DNA of 53,266 nucleotides from Bacillota bacterium (GCA_009787685.1 WQSV01000001.1:1-53266); one strand, 5' to 3'; shown: positions 32,755-42,054, counted from the stretch's first letter. Notes: generated by a model not told the origin, from the letters alone. Numbers and translations are program-made.

Positions 32755-34794
32755 TTATTTCTTCAACCATTTCGCCAACTTTTCTTCGTCAACTTCATTT
32801 GGCATTGTGACAAAACCATGGCTTCCGATCTCATTGAATTCTTGGACGGTTGATTTTGCGTTTTCGTTTTGAGCCCAGTTTCGACGAGCGACTCCACACA
32901 TTGTGTCCCACATCATCGATGTTTGCAAAATTTCATCAACTCTTTTCGATCCGTCGAGAACCATGCCGAATCCACCATTAATGCTCCTTCCAACCCCCGT
33001 TCCTCCTCCATTGTGGAGAGCAACAAGACTCATTCCGCGAGCCGCATTTCCAGCGAAAACTTGTGTCGCCATGTCTGCCATGATGTTTGAACCGTCTTTT
33101 ATATTTGAAGTTTCTCTAAATGGCGAGTCGGTTCCTCCTGTGTCGTGGTGATCCCTTCCAAGCATGATTGCGCCAACCTCTTTGTTGCGAACCATTGCGT
33201 TGAATTTGAGTGCGATTTTCATTCTGCCAAACGCGTCTTGATAGAGTATTCTTGCTTTTGAGCCAACGACTAATTTGTTCTTTTTTGCATCACGAATCCA
33301 AACATAGTTGTCTTTGTCTTGGAATCGTCTTTCTGGGTCAATGCATTCCATCGCCGCTTTGTCTGTTTTGTCAAGGTCACTGTCTAGTCCACTTAAACAA
33401 ACCCAACGAAATGGACCATAGCCATAATCAAAACAAACGGGACCCAAAATATCTTCAACATATGATGGAAAGATGAAACCGTCTAGTTCGTTTTGTCCAT
33501 TTTTGCAAACCTCATGTGAGCCCGCATCAAAAACGGATTTTAAGAAACTGTTGCCATAGTCAAAGAAATACGTTCCACGTTTTGAGAGAGTTTTGATTGC
33601 TTCAAAATGGTCAAGGAGAGTCTTGTCGACTAGTTTTTTAAATTTGTTTTTGTCGGTTTTGAGAAGTCGAGTTCTCTCTTCAAATGAAATGCCTTTCGGA
33701 CAATATCCACCGTCATAGACTGCATGACACGAGGTTTGGTCTGAGAGAAGGTCAATTTTGATGTTGTTTTTGACGGCATATTCCAGCAAATCGACAACAT
33801 TTCCGTGCATAGCGATTGCACATTCTGTTCCGTTTTTGAGATGTTTTTCCGCAAGTTCAAATGCTTCTTTCGGAGATTTCGTCACTGCACTCACCCAGCC
33901 TTGGGAATGTCGCGTTTCAATTCTTGACGCATCAACTTCAGCGATTATGCCAACACCGCCAGCAATTTCAACCGCTTTTCCTTGCGCCCCACTCATTCCG
34001 CCGAGACCAGAAGAAACAAAGAGAGTGCTTTTTAATTCTTTTTCGTCTTTATGCAGTTCTGAATAGTTGCTAACTTCATCTTGGACTTTATTCTGCATTG
34101 AGCTAATGAGTCTCTTTGCATTAACAAGCGTGTTATACGTCCCATGAACAATGCCTTGTGGTCCAATATACATCCATCCACCCGCAGTCATTTGTCCATA
34201 GTTCGCAACACCAAGAGCAGCAGCCCTAGAAAAGTTTTCCGCATCATCAAATTGTCCAATCATCAGTCCATTTGTCACAACAACTCTTGGCGACATTTTT
34301 GAACTTTTGAAAAGTCCTAATGGGTGTCCCGAGAGAATCGCAAGAGTTTCATCATCATTCATCACGGTGAGATATTTTTTGATGAGTTGATACTGCATCC
34401 AATTCGAACAGACTTGTCCCGTTTCACCATAGGTCACTAGTTCATAAGGATAGAGCGCGATGTCAAAATCAAGATTGTTGTCAATCATCAATTGAAACGC
34501 TCTTCCCTCGAGCGTTTTTCCAATGTATTCATCAACTGATTTCGCTTTGAGATTTCCTTCCGGTCGAAAGCGATATCCATAGATTCGTCCCATGGTCATG
34601 AGTTCGTCCAAAAACTCGGGAGCAATCTCATCATGAAATTCACTCGGAATATAGCGCAATGCATTTTTGAGTGCAAGCGCAATGTCAGCATCATTTAGAC
34701 TGAGTTCTCTTTTTGGAGCGCGTCTAATCCCCTCAATGAATTTCTTCTTTGGAGGTAATTCTATTATTGACAACAGATTTTTTTCATTTTTCAT
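32755..34794 (-). CDS. hutU: Urocanate hydratase (urocanase)
   Basis: A 679-residue NAD-dependent enzyme converting urocanate to imidazolone propionate. Shown by YGETGQVCSNWMQYQLIKKY, GGWMYIGPQGIVHGTYNTL, the NAD-binding FVSSGLGGMSGAQGKA, and the C-terminal GRDHHDTGGTDSPFRET and HNGGGTGVGRSINGG blocks. It belongs to the longer (about 670-residue) group. GAGGTTAAC precedes the ATG and hutH ends 24 nt upstream, so the two are one transcript. Confidence 0.97.
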   Translation of the reverse strand: MKNEKNLLSIIELPPKKKFIEGIRRAPKRELSLNDADIALALKNALRYIPSEFHDEIAPEFLDELMTMGRIYGYRFRPEGNLKAKSVDEYIGKTLEGRAFQLMIDNNLDFDIALYPYELVTYGETGQVCSNWMQYQLIKKYLTVMNDDETLAILSGHPLGLFKSSKMSPRVVVTNGLMIGQFDDAENFSRAAALGVANYGQMTAGGWMYIGPQGIVHGTYNTLVNAKRLISSMQNKVQDEVSNYSELHKDEKELKSTLFVSSGLGGMSGAQGKAVEIAGGVGIIAEVDASRIETRHSQGWVSAVTKSPKEAFELAEKHLKNGTECAIAMHGNVVDLLEYAVKNNIKIDLLSDQTSCHAVYDGGYCPKGISFEERTRLLKTDKNKFKKLVDKTLLDHFEAIKTLSKRGTYFFDYGNSFLKSVFDAGSHEVCKNGQNELDGFIFPSYVEDILGPVCFDYGYGPFRWVCLSGLDSDLDKTDKAAMECIDPERRFQDKDNYVWIRDAKKNKLVVGSKARILYQDAFGRMKIALKFNAMVRNKEVGAIMLGRDHHDTGGTDSPFRETSNIKDGSNIMADMATQVFAGNAARGMSLVALHNGGGTGVGRSINGGFGMVLDGSKRVDEILQTSMMWDTMCGVARRNWAQNENAKSTVQEFNEIGSHGFVTMPNEVDEEKLAKWLKK

Positions 34795-34817
34795 GTTAAC
34801 CTCAATTTTAAAACCCT

Positions 34818-36335
34818 TTACTTTAGCTTTCCAATTGCTTTCTCAACTGCTTTCAGAACCTCTCCATATCGAACTAGCCCTAGGCATTTGTCAATCAATG
34901 GAGCAAGCACATCATCACTTTCAATGAAAGGGACTCCTTTTCTGACTAGGTCAAAGATTGCTTTTCCCGATTTTGAAAGTTTGTCCGCTCCTCTTAATTC
35001 CGCCGCTTGGCAAGCGGTGAAGAGTTCGATTGCAAGAACCGTCATTGTGTTTTCGACAATCGTTCTTGCTTTTAATGCAGCGGTCATCCCCATGCTGACA
35101 TGGTCTTCTTGATTGGCGCTTGATGTTATTGAGTCGACTGAAGCTGGGTGTGAGAGAACTTTGTTTTCGCTCACTAGTGATGCCGCGGTGTATTGCGGAA
35201 TCATGAAGCCACTGTTTAGTCCACCGACCTTGACCAAAAATGCTGGCAATCCATTTGAGAGTTGAGGGTTGACCATTCTTTCAATTCTTCTCTCCGAAAC
35301 ATTCGCGATTTCACTCATTGCAATTCCGAGAAAATCGTTTGCAAAAGCCATATATTGACCATGAAAATTTCCACCCGAAATTACTTCACCTGTTTTTGGA
35401 AAAATAAGAGGATTGTCCGTCACGGCATTTATTTCATTCGCAACTGTTTGTTCAACAAACTTCAAAGTGTCTCGCGATGCTCCATGAATTTGAGGGACGC
35501 AACGCAAAGTGTAGGCATCTTGAACTCGGTCCTTTGATGTGAGATTGCTATCAAAAAGAAGTTTTCTCAAATTCGCTGCTGTTTCAATTTGACCAATTTG
35601 ATTTCTTGCAATATGTAGTCTCTCATCATATGCTATTGCTATACCAGTTAGCGCTTCATTAGTGAGTGCAGAAAGTGCGTCCGCAGTTTTTATTAGCATT
35701 TTTGAATCATGAACCAAAAGAGTGGCAATCGAACACATTGCTTGTGTTCCATTAATCAAAGCCAGACCCTCTTTAGCACTCAATTCAATTGGTTTAAGAC
35801 CAGTTTTTTGAAACGCCACTTCACTTGAGATTCGTTTGTTTTTAAAAAACACTTCACCGAGTCCAATCAAAGGAAGTGACATGTGAGCAAGCGGAACAAG
35901 GTCCCCACTCGCTCCAAGCGACCCTTTGCTTGGCACGACTGGAACAATATCATTGTTCAACATTTCGACCATCAACTCAATTGTTGTTGATTCAATCCCC
36001 GAATGTCCAACGCATAGAGCGTTGATTCGAAGAGCAAGCATTGCTCGAACAACATCTTTTGGCATCGGCTCACCAACTCCACACGCATGAGAAATGATGA
36101 GGTTTTTTTGCAGTGTTTTGAGATCATTCTCGCCAATTGAAACATCTGCAAATTTTCCAAAGCCCGTGTTAATGCCATAGACTGCTTCGTCTTTTTTCGC
36201 AATTTCATCGACTACTTTGCGTGCAAGTTTAACTTGTTGCATTGCCTTTTTGCAAATGTCAACTTTTGCTTTGTTTCTCGCAATGCGAACAACATCTTTT
36301 ATGTCTAGTGTTTTTCCGTTTAATGAAATCATCAT
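34818..36335 (-). CDS. hutH: Histidine ammonia-lyase
   Basis: A 505-residue lyase that deaminates histidine to urocanate. The cofactor MIO forms from A142-S143-G144 in GSLGASGDLVPLAH; YGINTGFG (53-60) carries the catalytic tyrosine, and QDAYTLRCVPQIHGA-type and SANQEDHVSMG segments complete the site. It is first in the hut cluster. The start is either of two adjacent ATGs (36335/36332) and lacks a clear Shine-Dalgarno. Confidence 0.97.
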   Translation of the reverse strand: MMISLNGKTLDIKDVVRIARNKAKVDICKKAMQQVKLARKVVDEIAKKDEAVYGINTGFGKFADVSIGENDLKTLQKNLIISHACGVGEPMPKDVVRAMLALRINALCVGHSGIESTTIELMVEMLNNDIVPVVPSKGSLGASGDLVPLAHMSLPLIGLGEVFFKNKRISSEVAFQKTGLKPIELSAKEGLALINGTQAMCSIATLLVHDSKMLIKTADALSALTNEALTGIAIAYDERLHIARNQIGQIETAANLRKLLFDSNLTSKDRVQDAYTLRCVPQIHGASRDTLKFVEQTVANEINAVTDNPLIFPKTGEVISGGNFHGQYMAFANDFLGIAMSEIANVSERRIERMVNPQLSNGLPAFLVKVGGLNSGFMIPQYTAASLVSENKVLSHPASVDSITSSANQEDHVSMGMTAALKARTIVENTMTVLAIELFTACQAAELRGADKLSKSGKAIFDLVRKGVPFIESDDVLAPLIDKCLGLVRYGEVLKAVEKAIGKLK

Positions 36336-36430
36336 ATTTTAATAGAGAGTGAATGGTTGAAAATGAAAATTCGAGATGTTGTTAAAAAATTCCCTCATCT
36401 TCACTCTTGGCTCTTCACTCTTATAGCAAT

Positions 36431-36778
36431 TTATTGTCTCACCATTCTCAGTTCAATGGTGGTGTTTTGCGTTATTACATGAGTTATTGAAGTCATTTGT
36501 TCTTGCTGTTCTCCGTTGATGTAAAGATATGAAAAATAGTTAGGATCAGTGCTAAGAATAGTGATAATATAGACTTCTTCTCCGTCTCTGACTTGATTCG
36601 CCCCCATGTTCAAAGTTCTTGTCACATTCTGTTCGTTTTCATATGCTACTGTTAAAGTCGTTTGTGGCGGAGCAATGAGAGTCACGGTGTGATAAGTTTC
36701 ACCATTGCATGCCGTGAACATTGCACCCATTAGTAGTAATGCCATTAATACTATTAATGCTGTTAGTTTTCTTTTCAT
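36431..36778 (-). CDS. Small predicted lipoprotein of unknown function
   Basis: A 115-residue protein. The N-terminus (MKRKLTALIVLMALLLMGAMFTAC) is a signal peptide ending in a lipobox-like TAC with cysteine 24 as the likely lipidation site. The rest is a small beta-rich extracellular domain with repeated T-V-T strands, resembling the half-repeats of InlB-type (Listeria-Bacteroides) domains (TVTLIAPPQTTLTVAYEN, YLYINGEQQ). AAGGAG is 5 nt before the ATG at 36778. Confidence 0.7.
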   Translation of the reverse strand: MKRKLTALIVLMALLLMGAMFTACNGETYHTVTLIAPPQTTLTVAYENEQNVTRTLNMGANQVRDGEEVYIITILSTDPNYFSYLYINGEQQEQMTSITHVITQNTTIELRMVRQ

Positions 36779-36788
36779 AGTTCTCCTT

Positions 36789-36860
36789 TGCGTTACTGAC
36801 GCTTTTGTCGAATCACTTTCTATTCGCAATTCCTGTCAAAAGGGTCGAAGACCCTTTCTC
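36789..36860. repeat. Dispersed mini-hairpin modules (upstream of asnS end)
   Basis: GCGT-TACTG-ACGC and a type A hairpin GGGTC-GAA-GACCC (36842-36854) with CTTTTGTCGAA and CCTGTCAAA linkers. Confidence 0.7.
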
Positions 36861-36866
36861 AGTTCA

Positions 36867-38252
36867 TTATCTCAGTTCATTTCTTGCTCTTGGGAATATC
36901 GCTGTGTCACGAATGTTTCCAATTCCCGTGATATACATCAACATTCTTTCAAGTCCAAGTCCAAATCCTGCATGAGGAACAGAACCATATTTTCTCAAAT
37001 CGAGATATTGTTCATAGTCACTAAGATTCATCCCTCTTGCAACAATTTCGTTTTTGAGCTTTTCATAGTTCGCTTCTCTCTCACTTCCACCGATTATTTC
37101 ACCGACCCCGGGAACAAGAAGGTCTGTTGCTGCGACCGTTTTGCCATCGTCGTTTTGTTTCATGTAGAACGATTTAATTGCTTTTGGATAGTTAACGACA
37201 AAGCAAGGCTTCGCGAAATGTTCTTCCGTTAAATACCTTTCGTGTTCAGTCTGCAAGTCACAACCCCATTCAACTGGATATTGAAATTCTTTTGCTTTAG
37301 AGCATTTTTTGAGTATTTCAATGGCTTCGGTGTAGTCCACTCTTGCAAAATCTTTTTCAACAATGCCTGTCAATTTTTCAATCAATCCTTTTTCATAGAA
37401 CCTTTCAAAAAACGCTAGTTCATCTTTGCATTTGTCGAGAACAAATTTTGTTATAAACTTGATGAATTCTTCCGCAATTTCAATCAGTCCATCAATGTCG
37501 CAAAAAGCAACTTCAGGTTCATTCATCCAAAATTCCGCAGCATGACGAGAAGTGTTTGAATTTTCCGCTCGAAACGTTGGGCCAAAGGTGTAGATCTTTC
37601 CAAAAGCCATAGCCATCATTTCACCCTCAAGCTGACCAGAAACAGTGAGTCCTGCGGACTTACTGAAAAAGTCATTCGCATGATATTCTTCTTCGGTTTT
37701 GAATTTGTTTGAATAGCCAATCGTTGTGACCTTGAACCCTTCCCCTGCCCCTTCACAGTCAGAGCCTGTTATTATTGGGGTGTGGGCATAGACATAGTTT
37801 CTGTCGAGATAATATTTGTGAATCGCTTCCGTCAAAACATTTCTAATGCGAAACATCGCCGAAAATGTGTTCGTTCTCATTCTCAAATGAGGAATCGTTC
37901 TCAAAAATTCTAATGAGTGCGGTTTTTTTTGAATTGGATATTCTGGAGGGCATTCTCCAAGAACTTCCACAGTGTCTGCATTAATTTCAACATTTTCTGG
38001 ATTATTCGCGGCTTTGACAACTTTTCCAGTGATTTTTAATGATGTGCAAAGAGGCAATGCCGCCGCACAATTGTCGATTTTCTCTTTGTCAAAAACTATT
38101 TGCATGTGTTTAAGCATTGTTCCATCATTGAGTTCCACAAACGCAACCGTTTTCGAATCTCGGCTCGTTCGAACCCATCCGCAAACCGTGACCGATTTTC
38201 CGATGAACTTTTTTTTGTTTTCAACTATTTCTTTGATGTCAATATGTTTCAT
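36867..38252 (-). CDS. asnS: Asparaginyl-tRNA synthetase
   Basis: A 461-residue class II synthetase. OB-fold anticodon domain at the start (GKSVTVCGWVRTSRDSKTVAFVELNDGT), motif 2 FRAENSNTSRHAAEFWMNEPE, and motif 3 GFGLGLERMLMYITG. AAGGAAATC precedes the ATG. Its presence means Asn-tRNA can be charged directly. Confidence 0.97.
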   Translation of the reverse strand: MKHIDIKEIVENKKKFIGKSVTVCGWVRTSRDSKTVAFVELNDGTMLKHMQIVFDKEKIDNCAAALPLCTSLKITGKVVKAANNPENVEINADTVEVLGECPPEYPIQKKPHSLEFLRTIPHLRMRTNTFSAMFRIRNVLTEAIHKYYLDRNYVYAHTPIITGSDCEGAGEGFKVTTIGYSNKFKTEEEYHANDFFSKSAGLTVSGQLEGEMMAMAFGKIYTFGPTFRAENSNTSRHAAEFWMNEPEVAFCDIDGLIEIAEEFIKFITKFVLDKCKDELAFFERFYEKGLIEKLTGIVEKDFARVDYTEAIEILKKCSKAKEFQYPVEWGCDLQTEHERYLTEEHFAKPCFVVNYPKAIKSFYMKQNDDGKTVAATDLLVPGVGEIIGGSEREANYEKLKNEIVARGMNLSDYEQYLDLRKYGSVPHAGFGLGLERMLMYITGIGNIRDTAIFPRARNELR

Positions 38253-38299
38253 GATTTCCTTTTCAACGCACGATGCTCAATGCACAATGCTCAAATTTG

Positions 38300-38818
38300 T
38301 TAATTAATTTTTTCATTTCCCACCACAGGCTCAATATTCTCACTCTCGCATTCGCTGTGTGCTAAGCCTTGAGCATTGTTCTTTTCGATTGATTCCATCT
38401 CACATTCCTTTTTAACTTCTTCTTCGACCTTTTTTTCTTTATTAATGCGTTCAATAATCAATGCAAGAAATTTGTCGACTGCAATAAGAAAGAGTATTCC
38501 ATATCTCATTGACAACAGGTATTCACTAAAAATTTGCAATCCCGCAGTTCCGGGGTCGACTGTCAAAACCACTGTTCCGACAATGACTGCCATGTAGACA
38601 AAATATATCGACGCTTTGACTGATGGACCTTGAAGATACCACTTTAATGTTCTCAATCCAATATTCAACTGCCCTTTCTTTTCTTTAAGTTTTATTAAAT
38701 ATCTTTCGATTCGTCTTTCGATTTTTTCCAAGATGATGAAAATCAAGGTTATCGCGAGATTCAAGATTGAAGCAAGAATAATATTTCCGTCAACAGCACC
38801 AAACGCGGTCAGTGTCAA
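38300..38818 (-). CDS. Membrane protein of unknown function
   Basis: At least 172 residues: a hydrophobic N-terminus (to about 32), basic KIERRIERYLIKLKEKKG loop, a second pair of helices (about 72-115) and an acidic cytosolic tail. The start shown is a TTG with no Shine-Dalgarno. The frame stays open upstream and reads a further strongly hydrophobic segment back to 38890, where an ATT codon follows GAGAGGTGAG at good spacing, so the true protein is probably 24 residues longer. No family recognised. Confidence 0.6.
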   Translation of the reverse strand: MTLTAFGAVDGNIILASILNLAITLIFIILEKIERRIERYLIKLKEKKGQLNIGLRTLKWYLQGPSVKASIYFVYMAVIVGTVVLTVDPGTAGLQIFSEYLLSMRYGILFLIAVDKFLALIIERINKEKKVEEEVKKECEMESIEKNNAQGLAHSECESENIEPVVGNEKIN

Positions 38819-38897
38819 CGCCGCAAAAGCACTAGCATTTACAATTGCAATAATAATGTAGACAATTATTTTTAAGATTGGAGATTTAATTTTGTTC

Positions 38898-39458
38898 TCA
38901 CCTCTCTAGTTTTTTCACTCCGTCTTTGCTTTCCGAACTCGGAACAAAGTCCGTGACTGTTTTTTGATCCTTTTTCTTTTGAATTCTGTTCTTGATTATT
39001 CCAATGACCAAAAAACTTGTTCCAAGCCCAAATCCAATTGACATAATAATTATGCCCATGTTTCGCATTCTTCTGTCACTTGAATAGAGCCCTTCAATCA
39101 TGTCATGGGCACAAAGAAGTGTTTCTCCGCCAACAATTATTTCTTTGATGCTCAAAACGTTTGCAATCTCCATATATCGCATTTGAACATGAGTTCCACT
39201 CACTTGTGGAGTTTGAGCAACAATTCGTCCAGAAATGTTTTCTCTTGAAAAAAATTCATGAGTCAATGGGAGCATTTCAAATTCTCTTCCGCCAACTGTG
39301 ATAACAACTCTTGTTCCCATTTCAACTCGTTGAACAATTCCGCTGACACTTCGAAATTCATCAATGTTGTATTCATTGTTTGAAAGTGGAATAAACATCG
39401 ACCCCACAAATCCTATTAAAAAGAACACTACTGAAAAAATAAAAAACACAATTTTCAT
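38898..39458 (-). CDS. Two-helix membrane protein of unknown function
   Basis: A 186-residue protein with an N-terminal helix (5-24), an extracytoplasmic domain (about 25-130, SVSGIVQRVEMGTRVVITVGGREFEM) and a second helix (about 133-153), then a charged cytosolic tail. The layout resembles DUF3592-like proteins, but I am not certain. It is followed immediately by the gene at 38300-38818/38890, probably coupled. Confidence 0.65.
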   Translation of the reverse strand: MKIVFFIFSVVFFLIGFVGSMFIPLSNNEYNIDEFRSVSGIVQRVEMGTRVVITVGGREFEMLPLTHEFFSRENISGRIVAQTPQVSGTHVQMRYMEIANVLSIKEIIVGGETLLCAHDMIEGLYSSDRRMRNMGIIIMSIGFGLGTSFLVIGIIKNRIQKKKDQKTVTDFVPSSESKDGVKKLER

Positions 39459-39487
39459 AAAAACACTATATCCTTACAAAGTTTTTT

Positions 39488-39570
39488 TGTCAAGCATCTT
39501 TGATGCTCTTGTCGGAGATTGCTATTATTTAGAAACATCCTCACAAAGGGCTCGAAGACCCTTGTCAAGC
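39488..39570. repeat. Dispersed mini-hairpin module, near-identical to 8589-8667
   Basis: Type C (AGCATC-TTT-GATGCT) and type A modules with the linker CGGAGATTGCTATTATT. One indel and one substitution separate it from the copy in the map-adk spacer. It marks host-type sequence directly beside the left edge of the mobile element. Confidence 0.85.
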
Positions 39571-39669
39571 GTTTGCATATTGGGGTTTGAGCGAATTTAA
39601 GAGCATTTTAGGGTGTTTCTGTGGGTATTTGGGGGTTGTTTTGGGGTTTTGTGTTTCTTTTTTTGAAAG

Positions 39670-39702
39670 TTTTTAGGTCATTTTTAGGTCTTTTTAAGGT
39701 CA
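39670..39702. repeat. Three short direct repeats next to the integrase
   Basis: TTTTTAGGTCA, TTTTTAGGTC and TTTTTAAGGTCA occur in tandem, 55-90 bp past the integrase stop. They could be arm-type integrase binding sites. Confidence 0.5.
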
Positions 39703-39720
39703 TTTGTGTTTTGGTGTTTT

Positions 39721-39756
39721 TTTAGTCAAAAGCAATGTTCTTTGCTTTTGACTAAA
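39721..39756. repeat. 15-bp inverted repeat at the end of the integrase gene
   Basis: TTTAGTCAAAAGCAA and TTGCTTTTGACTAAA flank TGTTCT. On the minus strand the following tract is A-rich, not T-rich, so it is a poor terminator for the integrase; an attachment-core or recombinase site is possible. Confidence 0.55.
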
Positions 39757-39757
39757 G

Positions 39758-40984
39758 TTAGTTGCTGAAATCGGGATATAGGTTTCCGTAGATTTCCAGA
39801 ACTTCTTGTTTGGTTATGTTTGGGTCGTAGGTGGTGTAGCGGTCTGATGTCATTCTGCTGTCTTTGTGACCCATTGCGTGTTGACGGAATTTGTCGTTTG
39901 CTCCTAGATAGAATAGGTTTGAGCAGAAAGTATGGCGAAGGCTGTGGAGAGATGTGTCATCAAATTTTAAACCAATTTTGATTAGAAATTCTCTAAACCT
40001 TACCGCATAGTTTGTTCCCTTTCCGTTTTTAAACATCTTGTCCCATTTGGTGCGGAGTATGTCGCAGTAGGCTTGTGAGATTTTGACATAGCCACTTGTT
40101 CCATCGCTTTTTTGGCGATTGACCCATACTCTGTTGTTGTCGAAGTCTGGCTCGCAATTTGGGGCTTCGTTTGCTCGGCATCCAACCATTAAATAGAAAT
40201 CAATCTCGTCAGCGATTTTTGTCTCACCCTTTCTTGCGTGAATGATTTTCTGTTCTTCAATGTCAAACCATCTTCCTTTTACTTTTTCAAACGCTGGGCA
40301 TTTTAGGGTTGAGATTGGGTTTCTTTCGATTATTCCCTCCTCAACTGCATCAGCAAAAGTTAATTTCAAGATTTGTAAAACTTGGACTGGTTGGATTGGC
40401 AGATCTTTCAAGAAAGTTAGAATGTCCAATTTGGTGTATTCATCAATTGGCTTATCTAGTTTTGAAAGGTGCTTGTCTATCATTCCTCGCAATTTCTCAA
40501 AATCGTTTCGATTTGCTTTCGCACTTTTGACACATAGGTCGAACAATATCGGACATTCCCTTTTGAGCCTTGACACAAAACGAGTGTGTTTGAGAATGTT
40601 TTTCAACTCCCTCATTCGCTCCGCTATTTTCTTTTTCAACACTCGGTAGTCCTTATCAATCTCTCTGTGCCAGACCCCTGCTATCATTTTTTGCCATTCG
40701 AATCTTCCGTCTTTTCGCAGACGGACATTTTTTTGTGTTCGCATAAACTCTTGTTCCTCCTCGTTGAGTTGTTTTGAGTTCTCTGCGAATTGACCTTTTT
40801 TAGATGACCCTCCTTCATTTTGTGTAAGATTAGTATAGCATTTTTCGGAATTTTTGTCAACTGAAAAAGGGTTGTTTATCGGTCTATTTTCAATAGAAAA
40901 TGCCACAAATCGCCCAACTGTTTCTGTGAGCGTTGCAATCATTTTGCTCTGTTCAACTAGTTGTTGTTGCAATTCTGCACCCAT
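39758..40984 (-). CDS. Tyrosine recombinase / phage integrase
   Basis: A 408-residue site-specific recombinase. C-terminal catalytic set: R270 (GCRANEAP), H347-x2-R350 (SLHSLRHTF), H373 (MGHKDSRM) and Y383 (SDRYTTY). Residues 80-130 contain an AP2-like arm-binding segment (RLRKDGRFEWQKMIAGVWHREI) and about 135-225 the core-binding domain. The first 75 residues are an extra glutamine-rich segment. AAAGGAG precedes the ATG. It should insert and excise the element at its left edge. Confidence 0.95.
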   Translation of the reverse strand: MGAELQQQLVEQSKMIATLTETVGRFVAFSIENRPINNPFSVDKNSEKCYTNLTQNEGGSSKKGQFAENSKQLNEEEQEFMRTQKNVRLRKDGRFEWQKMIAGVWHREIDKDYRVLKKKIAERMRELKNILKHTRFVSRLKRECPILFDLCVKSAKANRNDFEKLRGMIDKHLSKLDKPIDEYTKLDILTFLKDLPIQPVQVLQILKLTFADAVEEGIIERNPISTLKCPAFEKVKGRWFDIEEQKIIHARKGETKIADEIDFYLMVGCRANEAPNCEPDFDNNRVWVNRQKSDGTSGYVKISQAYCDILRTKWDKMFKNGKGTNYAVRFREFLIKIGLKFDDTSLHSLRHTFCSNLFYLGANDKFRQHAMGHKDSRMTSDRYTTYDPNITKQEVLEIYGNLYPDFSN

Positions 40985-41010
40985 TGTTTTTTGCTCCTTT
41001 CGTTTTCGTA

Positions 41011-42054
41011 TTAACTGAAAATATCTTCATCTTCATTGATTACACCGAACATCATTATTTGATCGGCAGTCATTGGTTGGTTTGGTTTTGGCATTGGGAT
41101 TGGGTTTTCTGTTTTTCCGAATTCCCATAGGAAGTGGATTCTGCGTTTGAACGCTTCAAAGGTTTCTGGTTCTTCTTGTTGTATTAAGGGGTATTGGGAA
41201 TTTAGCGGAATGTTGCTTGCTATGTAGACTGTGTCGTAGCAGGCGGTTTTGTTGTTGTAGCGAGCGGGTAAATCTAAGGGGTAGCCGTCGAGTTGCTTTA
41301 AGATGTCGGATATTTTTAGGTGGGAGCGGAACTCGTCGAATAGGACTATTTTTTGTCCTTTGTAGGTATCCCACATGGAGCGGTCATAGTTCGTCACGAC
41401 ATAGACATTTTCATAGCCATATTTTTCCATAACATGACGAGTTTTTCCAACTCCTGTTTTACTCCAGATGTAGGTTGTGGTTAATTGGCGAAAGGTTTTT
41501 CGGAAAATCTCTTGTCGTTGCTCGTCACGAGCAGAAACATAGGCTTTAATGCGGTTTGAATAGAGCAAGAATTGTGATGGATAGGCATTTTGAATTTCTG
41601 CCATGCTTGCACCTTCTTCTAGTAGCATGATGATGTTTCTTAGGTCGTTGCGTTTGCCTTGTTCTTCTTCAAGGTTGATTTCGCCATTGCCTATTGGCTC
41701 GCCGATACGCGTTTCAGTTTTTGTCACATAGTCATAGGCTTGCCTTCGTGTGCCTCGTCTTTCTTCAATGTGGGCGAATGGGATTTTTTTCTTCAAGGTT
41801 GAAAAGCGTATGGGCTCAATGTTTTCGATATATATTTGATAGTGTTCGTAATCAGACTTTTCGCCTTTTTCGAGTTGCCCTATCCAAGTGTAAGGAGAAA
41901 GTGCTTCTATTAAATCGGCTTGCGAAATCTTTTCTGCTGATTGAGTGACGAGCCATGAGCGTGAACGGGTGTCTCGCTTTTTGTTTTCTTTTGAGTTGTT
42001 TTCGCTTTCTTTTGTTTCAGTTTCATTGTTAATGGTTGTTTCAATTTGCTCCAT
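41011..42054 (-). CDS. rep: CRESS-DNA-type replication initiator (HUH endonuclease + SF3 helicase)
   Basis: A 347-residue Rep. HUH motif I is RSWLVTQS (32-39), motif II is HYQ (H71, Q73; the H-x-Q form seen in circoviruses) and motif III is YVTK (catalytic Y109, K112). The SF3 helicase follows: Walker A SKTGVGKT (198-205), Walker B VLFDE (237-241), motif C IASN with N281, and an FKRRI arginine segment (302-306). These motifs occur in order as in circo-, gemini- and related Rep proteins and bacterial CRESS plasmids. It would nick an origin and drive rolling-circle replication. It overlaps the methylase by 14 nt. Inoviruses more often use other Rep families. Confidence 0.93.
   Translation of the reverse strand: MEQIETTINNETETKESENNSKENKKRDTRSRSWLVTQSAEKISQADLIEALSPYTWIGQLEKGEKSDYEHYQIYIENIEPIRFSTLKKKIPFAHIEERRGTRRQAYDYVTKTETRIGEPIGNGEINLEEEQGKRNDLRNIIMLLEEGASMAEIQNAYPSQFLLYSNRIKAYVSARDEQRQEIFRKTFRQLTTTYIWSKTGVGKTRHVMEKYGYENVYVVTNYDRSMWDTYKGQKIVLFDEFRSHLKISDILKQLDGYPLDLPARYNNKTACYDTVYIASNIPLNSQYPLIQQEEPETFEAFKRRIHFLWEFGKTENPIPMPKPNQPMTADQIMMFGVINEDEDIFS

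Noticed and set aside
39721..39756. Intrinsic terminator of the integrase
   Set aside because: The stem is followed by A, not T, in the direction of transcription.
38816..39757. tRNA gene as integration target
   Set aside because: No cloverleaf or TTCRANNC T-arm is visible near the integrase.
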